This document shows positions 33,791 through 45,912 of a stretch of DNA of 64,000 nucleotides, in pieces. The translations under genes and the position numbers were made by a program. Each line of letters starts with the position of its first letter. Position 1 is the stretch's first letter. Under the pieces are notes generated by a model that saw nothing but the letters and a program-made list of their open reading frames with translations, searched no databases and had not been told where the DNA came from. The DNA comes from Apostichopus japonicus (lineage: Eukaryota; Echinodermata; Holothuroidea; Aspidochirotida; Stichopodidae): positions 27,512,713 to 27,576,712 of the forward strand of contig NC_092574.1 in the NCBI RefSeq assembly GCF_037975245.1, given 5' to 3'.

Positions 33791-35500
33791 AACTTCGACA
33801 CAACATCGACAGTGGTGTTACTGATGTAGTTTATTTCCTCTTTAAGGTAAGTGTTGCAATGTCTGGAATACCTCTTGCAAAATTCAAACTTTGATTTCAA
33901 ATTTCCCATAACATGGTAGTATTTATCAATATTCGTAACTTTTAAATAAACAAATAAATATTCGTGTATTGTATGTTACAGCAGAGGTGTACATGTATTT
34001 GTGACCGAAACTAGGAAATAAATGAATTTTTGGTACCAAAAGGTTACAAAGCCTATATATATAGCAACGTGCTTTAACTTAAGTAATGTTTCATCTAACT
34101 GTTCGTACATTCTTAATATATTTTGTCAAAAGTTTGTCATTATTAATTACGGAATCTGGCCCTTGCTTGGAACTGTCAATGATGTGTCTTAGTGCGATTC
34201 ATGACTCTGTCTAACCTTTAAAAGTCTGTTGAGTGATCGCGTGACAAGTTAGATGTGTTCGGCGCTACTAAGGCTGTAAAACTGGAGTTTATATAAAGCA
34301 AATAAGCAAGGATTCAGAATAGAAAACATAAAATTATAGACAGTTGAGAATGTTTACAAAGTTATTAATGCACATATAATTCGATACGATCAAACAAATC
34401 GCTCATAAATGATGACATATACCGTCTATAGTTTGTTATTGTGTACATCGAAAATGAATATCCGAAATCATATTGACATTTGAAGCCTAGCCATGTCTAT
34501 GAACGATCAAAGTGCAACTTTTAAAGGGTGTCATTATGCACTTAATTTTTATACTTTCTAGAACATTAACAAAATTGTTATCAGCCTAGGGTGTAAATCT
34601 ACACGACCATTTTGAATAATAACCATTTGAACATCTAAGGCTCATCAATTAAAGTGGTTGGAGTAATTATAGACATACCTTAATTTAGGTCAATTTCTCA
34701 GATGTAATACACATCTCTATAGGAACACTGCTTCTGTTATCTTTCGTTGTTCTTTCTGTTTTAGACTACTACATGGCAACACTAAATTCTGTCTATCCTT
34801 TAACCGAGAAGTAAACTATAGTTACCTTCAGTGATAAATATTTTTTGTGATGTAAAACTTCCCCTTGTTTTAACCGTACCGTACCGTAGGAAAAACTTGC
34901 TTCACTTTGGAAGATCTGTGGGGACTGCCATTTCGTCAATATGCGACGTAATGATGGCATTTAACGAAGGCAATACGATTTCGAGGTACTGGTAACTTTT
35001 CAAGGTGAAAGTGTAAGCAACTTTGACACTGGAGCCACTGTTAGGTCATACTAGGTGCTTTCAGCATTCAGAAAACCCATATCTTTTTCAAAAATAAGCA
35101 TTGTAATAAATGAAGGCAAGCATTGATAATACAAACATATGCAGCTCTATATTAAGACTTGTTCAAGCATTCAGCCTTGTGTATAGGTATAACTACTGCA
35201 CGAGTGTCGTCTACCCGAACTGCATCGTTATATTTCAATTTCATTCGTCGATACCGTAATTTGAGAGAAATTACACTTTAAAGATGGAAAGCTCATACAC
35301 ATGGCAGAATTATTCGGCATTAAAGAACATATACCAAGAATTCGGTTTTCATATCAGAAGCAGCTCAAAAGACTATTCACTGTGTTAGCATTATGCTACT
35401 TTGTTCTAGACTATATTTGCCAAGGGCAGATGGTGCTTTCAGTTTTAGAGACGCTTTATCATTTGGCTCGAACAAAGAAATGACGTCAAATTCAATACAA
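33791..35500. other. Unique AT-rich DNA
   Basis: No gene, RNA or repeat recognised. Confidence 0.5.
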
Positions 35501-35501
35501 T

Positions 35502-35502
<1 letters not shown>

Positions 35503-35590
<88 letters not shown>
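35503..35590. repeat. (AT)n microsatellite, about 85 bp
   Basis: Uninterrupted alternating TA, which also produces a meaningless Ile-Tyr repeat in a plus-strand frame. Confidence 0.98.
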
Positions 35591-35592
<2 letters not shown>

Positions 35593-36489
35593 TATATGTA
35601 CGTATATATACTACGAAGATGAGTGTTGCCTACGGAACGGTACAGATCGAGTCAAATCAGTGACGGTACTTCGTCGCTCATTATTCTCAGACTTCAGTGA
35701 ATGTGGAGTCGACTATATATGGTTATATTCAAATGATTGTATTTTAAGTGTGCAGCTAGATAGCCTACCTTAAAACATGGAACATTGCGATACGTATCTT
35801 CTATACTTGCTTTACTCACCTTCAATCGACTCCTAGGCTGAAGGGTATGGTTGAACCAAGCTAGCTGAACAGGTCTGATGTCTTAACACCTACTGGTTAC
35901 AGATCCAGCTACCAGCAGGAATAGAGCATGGCATTCCCATCCAACCTGTATACTTAGTATCAGCATGATAACTTGAATGTTCTACAAGCTATATTCTGCT
36001 GCTGGTTAGCATTGGCTGTCAACTTGATCTTTGTACTCGTTATAAAGGTTAAATCAATAAGCCTATTATAAATTTGATAAGATCATTTCATATTGTTTCC
36101 TTTATCTACTTGACTATGAAGTGCGATGTGGATTAATCTGAATAGTTCACTTGTGGTTAGGGAGATGCACATCATGAAAAACAATAATGAACAAGCTTCA
36201 GTGGTAATAAAATCGAGTCAGACACCCCCCCCCCCCGCCTTCCGCGACCCCGACCCAGGGCTACACATGTCACTCATCTCTTATAGTACTCATTGTATGT
36301 GTATTATATAACAACTAACGTTATGATCTTATAGCTACCCTTCCCGGTGAAGTTGTTACGGAGTGTAGCCAAGTGGTACATTTTTGCAATGTTTACCGCA
36401 ATGCCGAAATTGCAACTGTCAACATTTTCTTTCAAACAATCGAACTGCAAATAGCTCATCAGAACTGTACAAATTGTACATAGACACGA
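35591..36489. other. Unique DNA with a C-tract
   Basis: A C-run lies at 36224-36236. No other feature recognised. Confidence 0.5.
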
Positions 36490-36749
36490 GTATGGTAGGC
36501 CATACGAGAAATAATTGCTGATTAAAGGTCCGTACGAATTAAAATTCTTACCAGTATTAATTCTATTTAATGCCGGTATTACTTATATTTAATGCCGGTA
36601 TTAATTATATTTAATACCGGCATATGTAGCTGCATGGTGATTGGCTGAGAATTAATGCCGGTATTAAATCAAATTAATACCGGTACGGTAATGATTTTAA
36701 TTCGTTTGGACATTAAATCAGCAATTATTTCCCGTATGGTCTACCATAC
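36490..36749. mobile_element. Foldback element: 260-bp near-complete palindrome
   Basis: The two halves are reverse complements over about 110 bp: GTATGGTAGGCCATACGAGA...GAAATAATTGCTGATT at left pairs with the right end ...CAGCAATTATTTCCC...TGGTCTACCATAC. The centre holds several copies of the smaller palindrome TTAATGCCGGTATTAA or its variants. The outermost 16 bases are themselves palindromic. No coding sequence and no clear target duplication. It is a MITE-like or foldback element of unassigned superfamily. Confidence 0.85.
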
Positions 36750-37304
36750 AGGAGAAGCCGACGACAGGATCGTTGTTCCTTAGCAACAAAAGTCTCCTTG
36801 CCGTTGTTTCACGCGACAAGATAACATGATAGGAGTGACCGCCGTACGAAATCTATAAGAACCTGACAATGTTCGAATGGTAGCCAGGGTCCATGCATTT
36901 CTGACACAGATCAATTAAATCTCAACATCATTATCGTCCAACCTATAAGCAATTATTCTCAAATTTGCCGTAAATGTCCGTTAAGGTGATCATGGCGTTC
37001 TGTTTTCTACGGAACTCATCAATTCGAACTTACAGATGGTGAAATAGTATGTTAGTATCGCCTGGGAGCACGTCATATGACACTTCGTGATTGGTACGTT
37101 TCTTACTGTGTAGCGTGACTTCCAGATTTAAGTATATATCGACGCTTACAACTTGTAAATTGTAGCACAGAGCTAGTTGACATATGTTTTAAGGCGGCCA
37201 TTTGCATAAGATCTGAGAATCTGTATATGATATTTCAGTTCAATGCATGCATGTGACTTTCAAAGTTCTGTGTTTGATGCATATAAATTGATAGGATAGA
37301 ATAA
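36750..37304. other. Unique DNA
   Basis: Nothing recognised between the foldback element and the next hAT-type element. Confidence 0.5.
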
Positions 37305-37747
37305 CGTCATGCAAGTGGCGGAGCGGCCATATAGTTAGAGGGGCGGATGCCCCTCCCCCCTGACGGACTCAAATGGACTGCTGGCGCCCTTTTCAGCTTT
37401 TTACCACTTTTTACTTATTTGCGATTATTGACTATTTTATTGCGCTCTCATCTACCTATTGACATTTGTCACATTTTGTTGGTGTAATTTTCTGACAAAA
37501 TGCTCTAACGGCGGTCTTTAATTTATCGGCACTTTCGTTGTACGAATGCCACTTATTAATTCTTCGTTTATCTGCAAATTAGCAAGGCCCGGAAAGGGTC
37601 ATTTCCGGCGATCTAGGGAGTATCTTTAATCCAACAATTTCTGTACGCTCCGCGCCAACATGTGGTGGCGCTCCGCTTATATAGTGTCGAAAGCGCCCCG
37701 TTCTCGCCCCTCTGGCCAATACCCCTAGCTCCGTCACTGCGTCATGC
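37305..37747. mobile_element. Non-autonomous hAT-type element, 427 bp, perfect 8-bp duplication
   Basis: The element is 37313-37739. It starts AAGTGGCGGAGCGG and ends CTAGCTCCGTCACTG; the canonical CA start has become AA. Flanking CGTCATGC (37305-37312 and 37740-37747) is identical on both sides. Its right half carries the conserved module with GTACGCTCCGCGCCAAC and GGTGGCGCTCCGCTTA found in the neighbouring elements. No transposase. Confidence 0.88.
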
Positions 37748-38038
37748 GACACATACTGAAGCCACTCATAAAGTGGTGGCGCTTTCTGTGTATGGCAAGA
37801 ATATACCGACGCGTAATACAAACACTATATCGTGTTTGACTAAACTAAAGTGATAAAGTTGACATAAATTACTCGAAATGGTGATATATCGCGTCCCGCA
37901 TTTGGGTGCAAAATCGTCGAAAATGTCGCAGTGGACTGTAGTTTCACTTAGTAATTCTTAGGAAGCGATAGTAGAAGCAATTACATAGTAATAATTTACT
38001 AGTGCCGTCTGCTAATTTGTTGTATTGTTATTCACGGG
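37748..38038. other. Unique spacer
   Basis: Nothing recognised. Confidence 0.45.
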
Positions 38039-38790
38039 ACCCGGGATGCGAATGTTTTTCCCAAACAGGTTTGCAATTACGGAGTTTTCAGCCAATCAGA
38101 TTGCTCGTGACGTCAGCATCAATAATGACCATCGCTTGGAAGTTCGAAGACATATACTGAGTTACACACTGACACTTGATTGAGTCTAGTTAAGGGGTTT
38201 CCCTTCAAACGCCCTAACTTTACTTTTAATGCTTGGATTACATGTTGACCTCACTTATAATACATACGCTACATTCTTTTGGTTCGTATTTACGTTATCC
38301 ACGATTCGTGAGCCGCTCTATTGAAATCAGAATTCGTTTCGTGGAATGGGTAGGCCTACACTAAAAGCAGCTTCACGACGCGAGTTCACGAGTCTTGGGT
38401 GAATATACGCAAAACAGTATAGTGTATAGTATGATATATTTCCGTCACTGCACTGTGTACAGCGTTATAATACATAAAGGCCTACAGTGATGCACTATGT
38501 ACGAAACTTTCACTGTGCGATGTTATCGATTAATGCCTTCACAGAAAACTTCGATCAAAGTAGATCATATGATACTATGTGCTAAATATGTCTAACAAAT
38601 TCCAAACATATATAAATATATGTACGAAAAGCTACGGGTAATTTTGAACGGGTATATCTTCGTTGCAACAAATGGATGCAGAACCTCGAGGTGAAGGTGT
38701 CTATGGTGATGACGTAACTTTTCCGACCAATCATGAACGACTATTTACACACTCTTGCAAACCTGTTTGGGAAAAAAATTCGCACCCGGG
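38039..38790. mobile_element. Inverted-repeat element of about 750 bp
   Basis: The left arm from 38039 reads ACCCGGGATGCGAATGTTTT and then CCCAAACAGGTTTGCAA. The right arm (38755-38790) is its reverse complement with few differences. Weaker similarity continues inward, including a TGACGTCA-like word in both arms. There is no coding sequence and no target duplication that I can define. It could be a DNA-transposon relic. Confidence 0.7.
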
Positions 38791-39021
38791 ATATAGTAAG
38801 CCTAGACCCCTATACCGGCTACGGCTGTTCTTTAGGAATGCGATATGATAAAACCTAATAACAAAAATGATCACAACCTCTTTTTACTTAAAACTGCATC
38901 CATAACGATAGATCCACATGCCAGAATAACATGGGATGACTGTTATGTCCTGGGCTTAGCCTATCACTAACACTTCAACAATAGGGACATAGGCTAACCT
39001 AACTTAGGCTAGGCCTATGTA
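38791..39021. other. Unique spacer
   Basis: Nothing recognised. Confidence 0.4.
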
Positions 39022-39471
39022 CGTAGACACAGTGGCGTAGCTACGGGGGGGCCTGGGGGGCCGAGGCCCCCCCATGAAATCGGCTGGCCCCCCCACTGGC
39101 CCCCCCCCCCACTGGGAATGGCGTAAAAAAAAATGTTGTAAAAAATTTTTAAAAAAGTGCGATTCACTAATATTTTTTGTTCAATAATTTGGGAAATAGA
39201 GTTACACAATTTTCTCGTCTGCATCTGGCAGAATAAGAATAATACAATATCTGTAGTAATCATGAGAATGGTTACACAGCATGGCATGGCAATGGTCGAT
39301 GCGACGATTGCGACCATACACCACGAACCTTGTTGTGCTGCGCGATATCGATATCTGCTGAAAATATGTTCAGTGCTTCCACCTAGCGCAACAATCTATC
39401 AAAAGATTGGCTCCGTTTGTACTGAGCCGAGGTATCAGGTATTCATATATTGCCTCGAGTCAAATAAATAT

Positions 39472-39850
39472 ATGCAGGCGCGGATCCAGGGGGGTCCAGG
39501 GGGTCCGGACCCCCCTGCTCTTGGCCAAAAAAAAAGAGAGACAAAAAAAGAGAGACAAAAAAGAATTAAATTAAACGCCAATTTTAAACATGTAGGACGT
39601 CAGAAAAGCGGTTATCCTTACAAGTCAGCCAGGTGTGTCTTTTCTGTCAAATGAATAGTGTGCACGCGTGCTACTCGTGCCAAAAATGCCTAACAATCTC
39701 AATTTTCAAACCGAAAAGTTTCAAAATTGAGGTGGTGTTCGAATTTCTTTGGGCGGTGAGGTTACAGAGCGGTAGGCTGCTAGGATGCGCTAACGAATTT
39801 TTCAAGAGCAAACCCCTCACCCTTCCAGAATCCTGGATCCGGCCCTGCAT
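39472..39850. mobile_element. Inverted-end element nested in the 39-kb hAT element
   Basis: The left end ATGCAGGCGCGGATCCAGG and the reverse complement of the right end ATGCAGGGCCGGATCCAGG match at 17 of 19 bases. The start includes the perfect palindrome GGGGGTCCGGACCCCC. No 8-bp direct repeat was found outside the ends. Confidence 0.65.
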
Positions 39851-40184
39851 CAAACAGTGGTGACGGAACGGGAGGGAATGGGGGCTAAAGGCATTATGAT
39901 TTTTGTATCATCTCAACTCATCTGATATGTAATACCATATTTCATAGTTTGTTTTTTTCTCATCAATTGAGAAATTGCAGACATGAGATCCATAATTTCA
40001 GGCTAGGTAGATGCAGCTTAGAATACTCGGGAAGTGCCGTTTCCGGCCATCTGGGGGGTTTGTAAAGCCAAAAATTTTCTTGTACGCTCCGCGCCAACCG
40101 ATGATGGCGCTCCGCTTAGATAGTCTTACGTTCAGGCGCGGCTGGACCAGTCAGACACTGATCACTGAGCACATTCCGGTATAA

Positions 40185-40345
40185 GAGTTAATTTCCACTC
40201 CATTGGAGTAAATCTTAACTCCTAATAGAGTTATATTCACTCATATTAGGAGTGAGGGTTAACTCCAATAGAGTTAAATTTCACTCTTAATTTGAAGTGC
40301 GCCGAGTGATCACTCCAATGGAATGAAATCCACTCATTTGTTTTT
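40185..40345. repeat. Palindrome-rich patch of ACTCC/GGAGT words
   Basis: ATTTCCACTCCATTGGAGTA, TTAACTCCTAATAGAGTTA, TTAACTCCAATAGAGTTAA and TCACTCCAATGGAATGA follow each other. Each is nearly self-complementary. Likely the terminal part of another small element inside the hAT copy. Confidence 0.6.
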
Positions 40346-40944
40346 AGAGTGTTGCTAGATATATGAAGAAGAAATTTACATACCAATACATGTAATCGGT
40401 CATCGATTGGCACAAAAACCCAGATTCTGATGACAGCTGCCTCAAGAAACCCAATAAATGGCCTAACTAGCACCGAGCCACCAATGTGGACCATTACCGA
40501 AACATCGATGCGTGTTAGTCTTCCATCCCCTTCCTCTAATGCTATTTAAGTCCACATGTGGGCATATCCTGCAAACCTACCGGTAGCCCACAGGGGTTGA
40601 GTTGGGAGAAAGGCCTTGACACCTTGAAACGACAAATGATGCCACCTTCCCTCAAGTTAAAAGTCTGGCTGAGTTGGCAAGGCCAGTCAGCATGAAAGAG
40701 AAAAAACTTTTTTTGCATTTCTGTCACCAAAGTTGCACATCTTTTTGGTTGCTATTTTGCCTCACAGTTGCCATCTCCTGCGATCTGGGGGGTGCTGAAA
40801 TCTCAAATTTTCTCTGTACGCTCCGCGCCAACCAAGGTGGCGCTCCGCTTAGATAGTAACCCCCGGCCCCCCCCCCACAAGAAAGAACAGCCCCCCCATG
40901 GCCCCCCCCACTCAAAAAATCCTAGCTACGCCACTGCGTAGACA

Positions 40945-43900
40945 GAGCATTGCCCTGGTGTAATTAACTTAGGTAAGCCTAGGTCATAATTTAAGCCTAG
41001 AATATTTTTTAGTCTATTGTACTCATATTCAAATGCATTCACCATTTGCAACGTATTCCCAACACTGTAAATTGTGGCAAAAAGGGCATAAGCAGTGTAG
41101 CCTATAGCGCGATATCTGAGTTTTTAGGTACGTCAACTGCCTGCTCAGCATAGCCAGGTATACAGAACATATGTTCTGCACAGAACATTTATTGGCTACG
41201 GTATTTGCTTAAATTTACTCAACTATGATTATAAGGCCTAATGATATTCACTAACCATATTCGGACAAAGCTTTGTAGGCAAAACAACACACCCAAGCTA
41301 CTACTCGTGCTAACATTTCATCCATTGATGACTATCACTGAATGTAGACATGCATCAAACTTTTTGCTCTCTCACTTCATAAGGTGGGATCTGTTATCCT
41401 GCAAAAACTACTACCCACATTACAACATTAACATTAAATAGAGAACTGCATGCACAGACTAATATGGAAGTATTATACAAAAGTAAGTGTGTGTGTGAGA
41501 AGGGGGAGGGGGTGCCTTTTCACGGCATTTTCCAGGGACAACCATGACACTATCTGAGTGGAGCACTAAAATAATACTTATGACTTACAAATGATCTGGC
41601 TTTTTACCGTACAACGCAAAGCGCCCTCAATTTTTTCAAGGCTTCATTGCTTAAACACACGACGACACACTATGTCATCATTCTTCCTAGTTCAATTTCT
41701 ATGCAATTCGCTAACAATTGCTATATGAAACAAATCTTCAATTCAAATTAACGATATTTGTAATTCAAGTCAGAGATTGCTTTTTCACGGCATTTTCCAG
41801 GGACAACCACGACACTATCTGAGTGGAGCACTAAAATAATACAAGCAAGAAAAATGTTTGCCATGTGCCTCTCAGATGCCGGAAATGACACTTTCCAGAC
41901 ATTAAAAGTAGGGTCTTAAGTCAGGAGTATAGTACTTACCACTCTGGTCACCATAATATGTCTCCGTCGTGAAAATGACACGTACTCTTTCGAGAGAAAA
42001 AAACGGGTAAAATCAAATTCAATTTCAAAGTCGAATGCACAATGTATGCACATTCCTAGCAAGATATATCTAGGTAGAACTAGAATTTCCTTCTGCTCGA
42101 ATCAGAGATTTTTCATTTCTATTAGAGATATCTTGTAATACATTAATATTCTTAATTCCCTGGCATTTAAAAATATGCAATCATGCAGAGAGTTGGATAT
42201 ATCTAGTACAGAATTGTGATGTAGTTCTGTGATAGCCAGCCCTGTGATAGTCAACATCAACGTGCTTATGTGTTGCAAATGTAAAATAGCGCCATCGATT
42301 CTGGTTGATTTTTTTGCGTATCACTGCTTGATCTCGCGAAGTGTTTGAGACAGAAAGGAAACTATAGAGTATTTGAACAACTGGAATGAAACTGAACTTT
42401 CTTTAAAGGAATTTTAAAGTAAGAACTTGGGGGCTAAAACTGAGCTTTCCTCAACAATTCCCAGTTGTAAGAAATGCATGTCAATTTCCACTCTTCTCGG
42501 AAGTACTGCCACGTTTTTTTCATCGTCAACTAACTAGTTCACTTAGCCACTAAAGTAAATTACATGGACGATCCTGTCTCGACAAGTAACGCCAAATTGT
42601 TGGAGGTTGCAGTTTTCCAGGGGAATGACGTATAAGAAAACGATAGAAACGTACTTTTGAACTAAGGAATTAGGAGTGTCGCAGAAAGGAAGATCGTTCG
42701 AACCAACCGAATCAAGTGAAAGTTTTGTCGTGCTCAAGCTGTGCATTCAAGCCTACCTGGTGAACATGAGTGTTCACGAAGTTATCAGTAACATTCCTAT
42801 AAACATTGCAACGCAAAGCTAAATTTTCACATTTGTAAATGTTGAAAGATTCTGATCGTTGAGCATATCAATTAAGATACTGAGTTCCCTTGAAAAAGGT
42901 AAATATGTTAAAAAAGTATAAATAATTGAAAGAAAATTTGATAATCGTAAACAATAACCCAAAGAATCGTTTCAGTTGTTCACTTTTTTTTCCATTAGGT
43001 TATGTGTGTAAGTATATCGTTAACATTGTCTGAGATCACAGTCCTGTGTTACAGTAGGTCAGGCCACTGGTGGTTCACAATCATTCTCCAGGGAAAACGG
43101 CTGTTAAAATCATTCTACAGAAAGTTTATCTCGTGGACTCGACAATTATTTCTAGGGGAATAATGTTTATGTAACGTACTCTTTCGTAGCGAATTACATT
43201 TTCGTCTTGACCATTTAGACCTACAATACGTGAGCATTTCCGTCAAAATTAAGTTTATGTTCAGGACAGTATCATTTGTCTTAAAGGATAGTACCGGCCA
43301 TTTGCCGCATATGCTTGATATCATCAAGTCATATGAACTTCATCCCTGTGTTGTAGATACAGCAGTGATATCAAAGAACAGGTGTTTTGTGTCAGGAGCT
43401 GGAATGCTGCGGTCATGAACGTTGGGATAAAGTGTTGATTTTCACCAGTATCTTGTGTCTTTATTTCAGAAGTGTCTCGATCAAGGATCCCAATGCGCGA
43501 TTACCCACACTTTGATTTATTAATAAACTCTGCAGCGTCATTGGGATAATCACCTCGTTGATGGAAATATACTCGAGAAAACGTCAGTGATCCTCACCGT
43601 CAGCGTCACCTATTGGCCTCCTTTACCAACTTCTAGTTTCAACTGGTTCTGATTTTGGTACGTATTGAAGCCTTCCAAAAACGACATTGACAACCATTTA
43701 GAAGCAGGTAGGCAGGCCTATATGCAATGGCGATAAACTAAGTTCCATAATTTACTGTGAAAGATGACTACAACTGCATGTCAGTTTGTTTTGTCAGTGT
43801 AGATCAAGTCCTTTAGCTGATGATTTGTAATAACTCGTTCCAAACAGTAGCAGTGATATGCTACTACACGTACATTGCTAGCCTAACTTAGTTTACCATA

Positions 43901-44695
43901 TATAGTCCTAGGGCCTAAATAAAAAAATATCTTAGATTGTCTATAAAGCCTTAAAGGAACTTGACAGGTTAGTGGTAGGGGAAATGGGAGTAGACAGGGG
44001 TCAGCTAGGTTGATAGGATTAGGGTCAGGTGTGGGTTAAAGGTTGCGTTGCATTGAAGGGGCAGATATCTCGCTCCCTTCCCTCCGGACCCCAAATAGGC
44101 CTAAGCATAGCCTATGCTAGACTACAATAGTTGATTGACATTGCCAAGTTAATTGAAAGATAGTACTGTAGTAGTTGATTACCAAGCACAACAAAATAAG
44201 AAGTTACTTTTGGTACTAACTGTTACAGAAAGTAAATTCTCCCAGGGGGGATGGTGGGGCGGAGGAGGTGAGGTTGGTTTAAGACATAGGATTCTTCTAC
44301 ATTACAATTGACAAATTTTACGTGATATGCATTATGCACGAGTATATATCTACTAATTGGAACTACTGTATATGTTGTGCTAAGAAAGAGGCTTATATGT
44401 TAATACCTCGGTTGATTTACTAATGTTTTGAACTATGGTTGTGTACTAAAGCCTGAGATTCCAACTCTGAACACTTGATGAAATATATGAATGGATCAAT
44501 GTCCCCATAAACTTTGGGGTAAAGTAATTTGAGACTTGAAGAATCGCTTCCTTGTTCATTCAATACAACATTGACAAAGGATGGTTTGCAGTAGCTGTCG
44601 GTTCATATAGCATTAGCAGAATTATTAGGGAAAACTTAAATCTAAAACACGATAGTCACAAAAGTTTAATTGGGTAAATTAAACACATGTATCAT
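40945..44695. other. Mostly unique DNA with one separated direct duplication
   Basis: A 62-bp segment at 41516-41577 recurs at 41781-41842 (TTTTCACGGCATTTTCCAGG...GAGTGGAGCACTAAAATAAT) with one or two differences, 265 bp apart. At 41877 GATGCCGGAAATGACACTTT is the reverse complement of the start of the hAT internal module, perhaps a fragment. Frames of about 60-70 codons at 42543-43418 look random. Confidence 0.5.
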
Positions 44696-44699
44696 ACCT

Positions 44700-45012
44700 T
44701 TCTAATCAGGCACCAGGGGGGGCGAAGGGGGCAGCCACCCCCCCTTGAGCATAATTTTTAATTTTTTTTTAATGTTTTTATGATATCGCTAGTATTTTCA
44801 AAAGAGAAAATGCTAAGATGCAACTTTCAAGGCCTGGAAAGTGCCATTTCCAGCAATCTGGGAGGCATTTTCAGCCAAAATTTTCTTGTACGCTTCGCGC
44901 CAACTCATGGTGGTGCTACGGTTAGATAGTTTGCAATGCCGAATGTACAGTTTCGCCCCTCCCTTGGCTAATTCCTGGCTACGCCTACGCGCCTGCCTTT
45001 CTTAATTATTAT
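44700..45012. mobile_element. Degraded hAT-like element with the conserved module
   Basis: The left end CAGGCACCAGGGGGGGCGAA (44708) and the right end CTGGCTACGCCTACGCGCCTG (to about 44994) are partly inverted, with a probable deletion in the left terminus. The module GGCCTGGAAAGTGCCATTTC...TGTACGCTTCGCGCCAAC lies at 44830-44930. Flanks CCTTTCTAAT and CCTTTCTTAAT are similar but not an exact 8-bp duplication. Confidence 0.65.
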
Positions 45013-45401
45013 GCATTATAAAAATTCTTAGATAGTAGTTCCTATGAAAGATATTAAGTCTTACCTTTATTGGAATGCTCAAATACAACATTTCACAGGT
45101 CTCACATCCTGAAAGAACAATAAAGTTACTGTTTGCAAGACATTAACTAGTTCATTATTATGTAGTTGTCAAAGTAAGAATATCGATGTATCGTATTTGT
45201 CCAAGTAAGAATACCAATGTGTTTCAATAGAGAAAGCCTAATGTACTATCATGATCAAGTGAAAATCTCCACCTGAACCTACAAATTAATTCAACATCAT
45301 GTAACTATTTAGTAATTTTGAATACAAATACCAACATAGGACCTCCCCATAAAATCCATTTAAGTACATTTTTAATGGGGTATGGCGCATGCCCTGTAGA
45401 T

Positions 45402-45485
45402 GGGAAGAAATAAACCCTAGGGCACAGAAAGCCCAAGATCAAGGGGAAGAAATAAACCCTAGGGCACAGAAAGCCCAAGATCAAG
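45402..45485. repeat. 42-bp tandem duplication
   Basis: GGGAAGAAATAAACCCTAGG followed by GCACAGAAAGCCCAAGATCA occurs twice in tandem with no differences seen, so it is a recent duplication. Confidence 0.95.
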
Positions 45486-45754
45486 GGCCAGACGCAAGAA
45501 TACTGATACCGAGGCTGACAAACAGAAGCTTGATCTAATCATTTATGTAGTACATACAGCAAAATATCTCTTTGTTGTATTATTGTACTGTTTTGTGTAG
45601 AACTATTCAGTGTGATCAGGTGACTATTGCACTAAAAAATACATACAACCCCTCTTTACTCATCAACATTTTATGCTTAGTTTGAAATGTGTGGGCTTGT
45701 GATTTTCACATAAACTATCATTTAATTAAAATAGATCTCATGAATTTAAGAATT

Positions 45755-45908
45755 GCCCATGCATGTTCTTGATAGCAGGTTCTTATTGTGGGGTAAAGAT
45801 TGAGTGTGAATTTGTAGAGTAGACCTTCAGTAGCTAATACTGTATCTAGGCAGATCCTTGCCCATGCATGTTCTTGAGAGCAGGTTCTTATTGTGGGGTA
45901 AAGATTGG
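45755..45908. repeat. Two copies of a 49-bp segment, 105 bp apart
   Basis: GCCCATGCATGTTCTTGA...AGCAGGTTCTTATTGTGG recurs at 45755 and 45860. Confidence 0.9.
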
Positions 45909-45912
45909 ATGT

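Larger units (their letters stand above)
39022..40944. mobile_element. Non-autonomous hAT-type element, 1,907 bp with nested insertions, perfect 8-bp duplication
   Basis: The element is 39030-40936. Ends are CAGTGGCGTAGCTACGGGGG and CCTAGCTACGCCACTG, inverted copies. CGTAGACA flanks both sides (39022-39029 and 40937-40944). G/C-runs form the sub-terminal zones. The conserved 100-bp module occurs twice (40028-40125 and 40768-40857), so a related element probably inserted within it. A second set of inverted ends (39472-39850) and a palindrome-rich patch (40185-40345) are also inside. Reading frames of 60-165 codons cross it but match no transposase. Confidence 0.9.

Noticed and set aside
35393-35773. 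126-codon frame containing an Ile-Tyr repeat
   Set aside because: It is translation of the (AT)n microsatellite.
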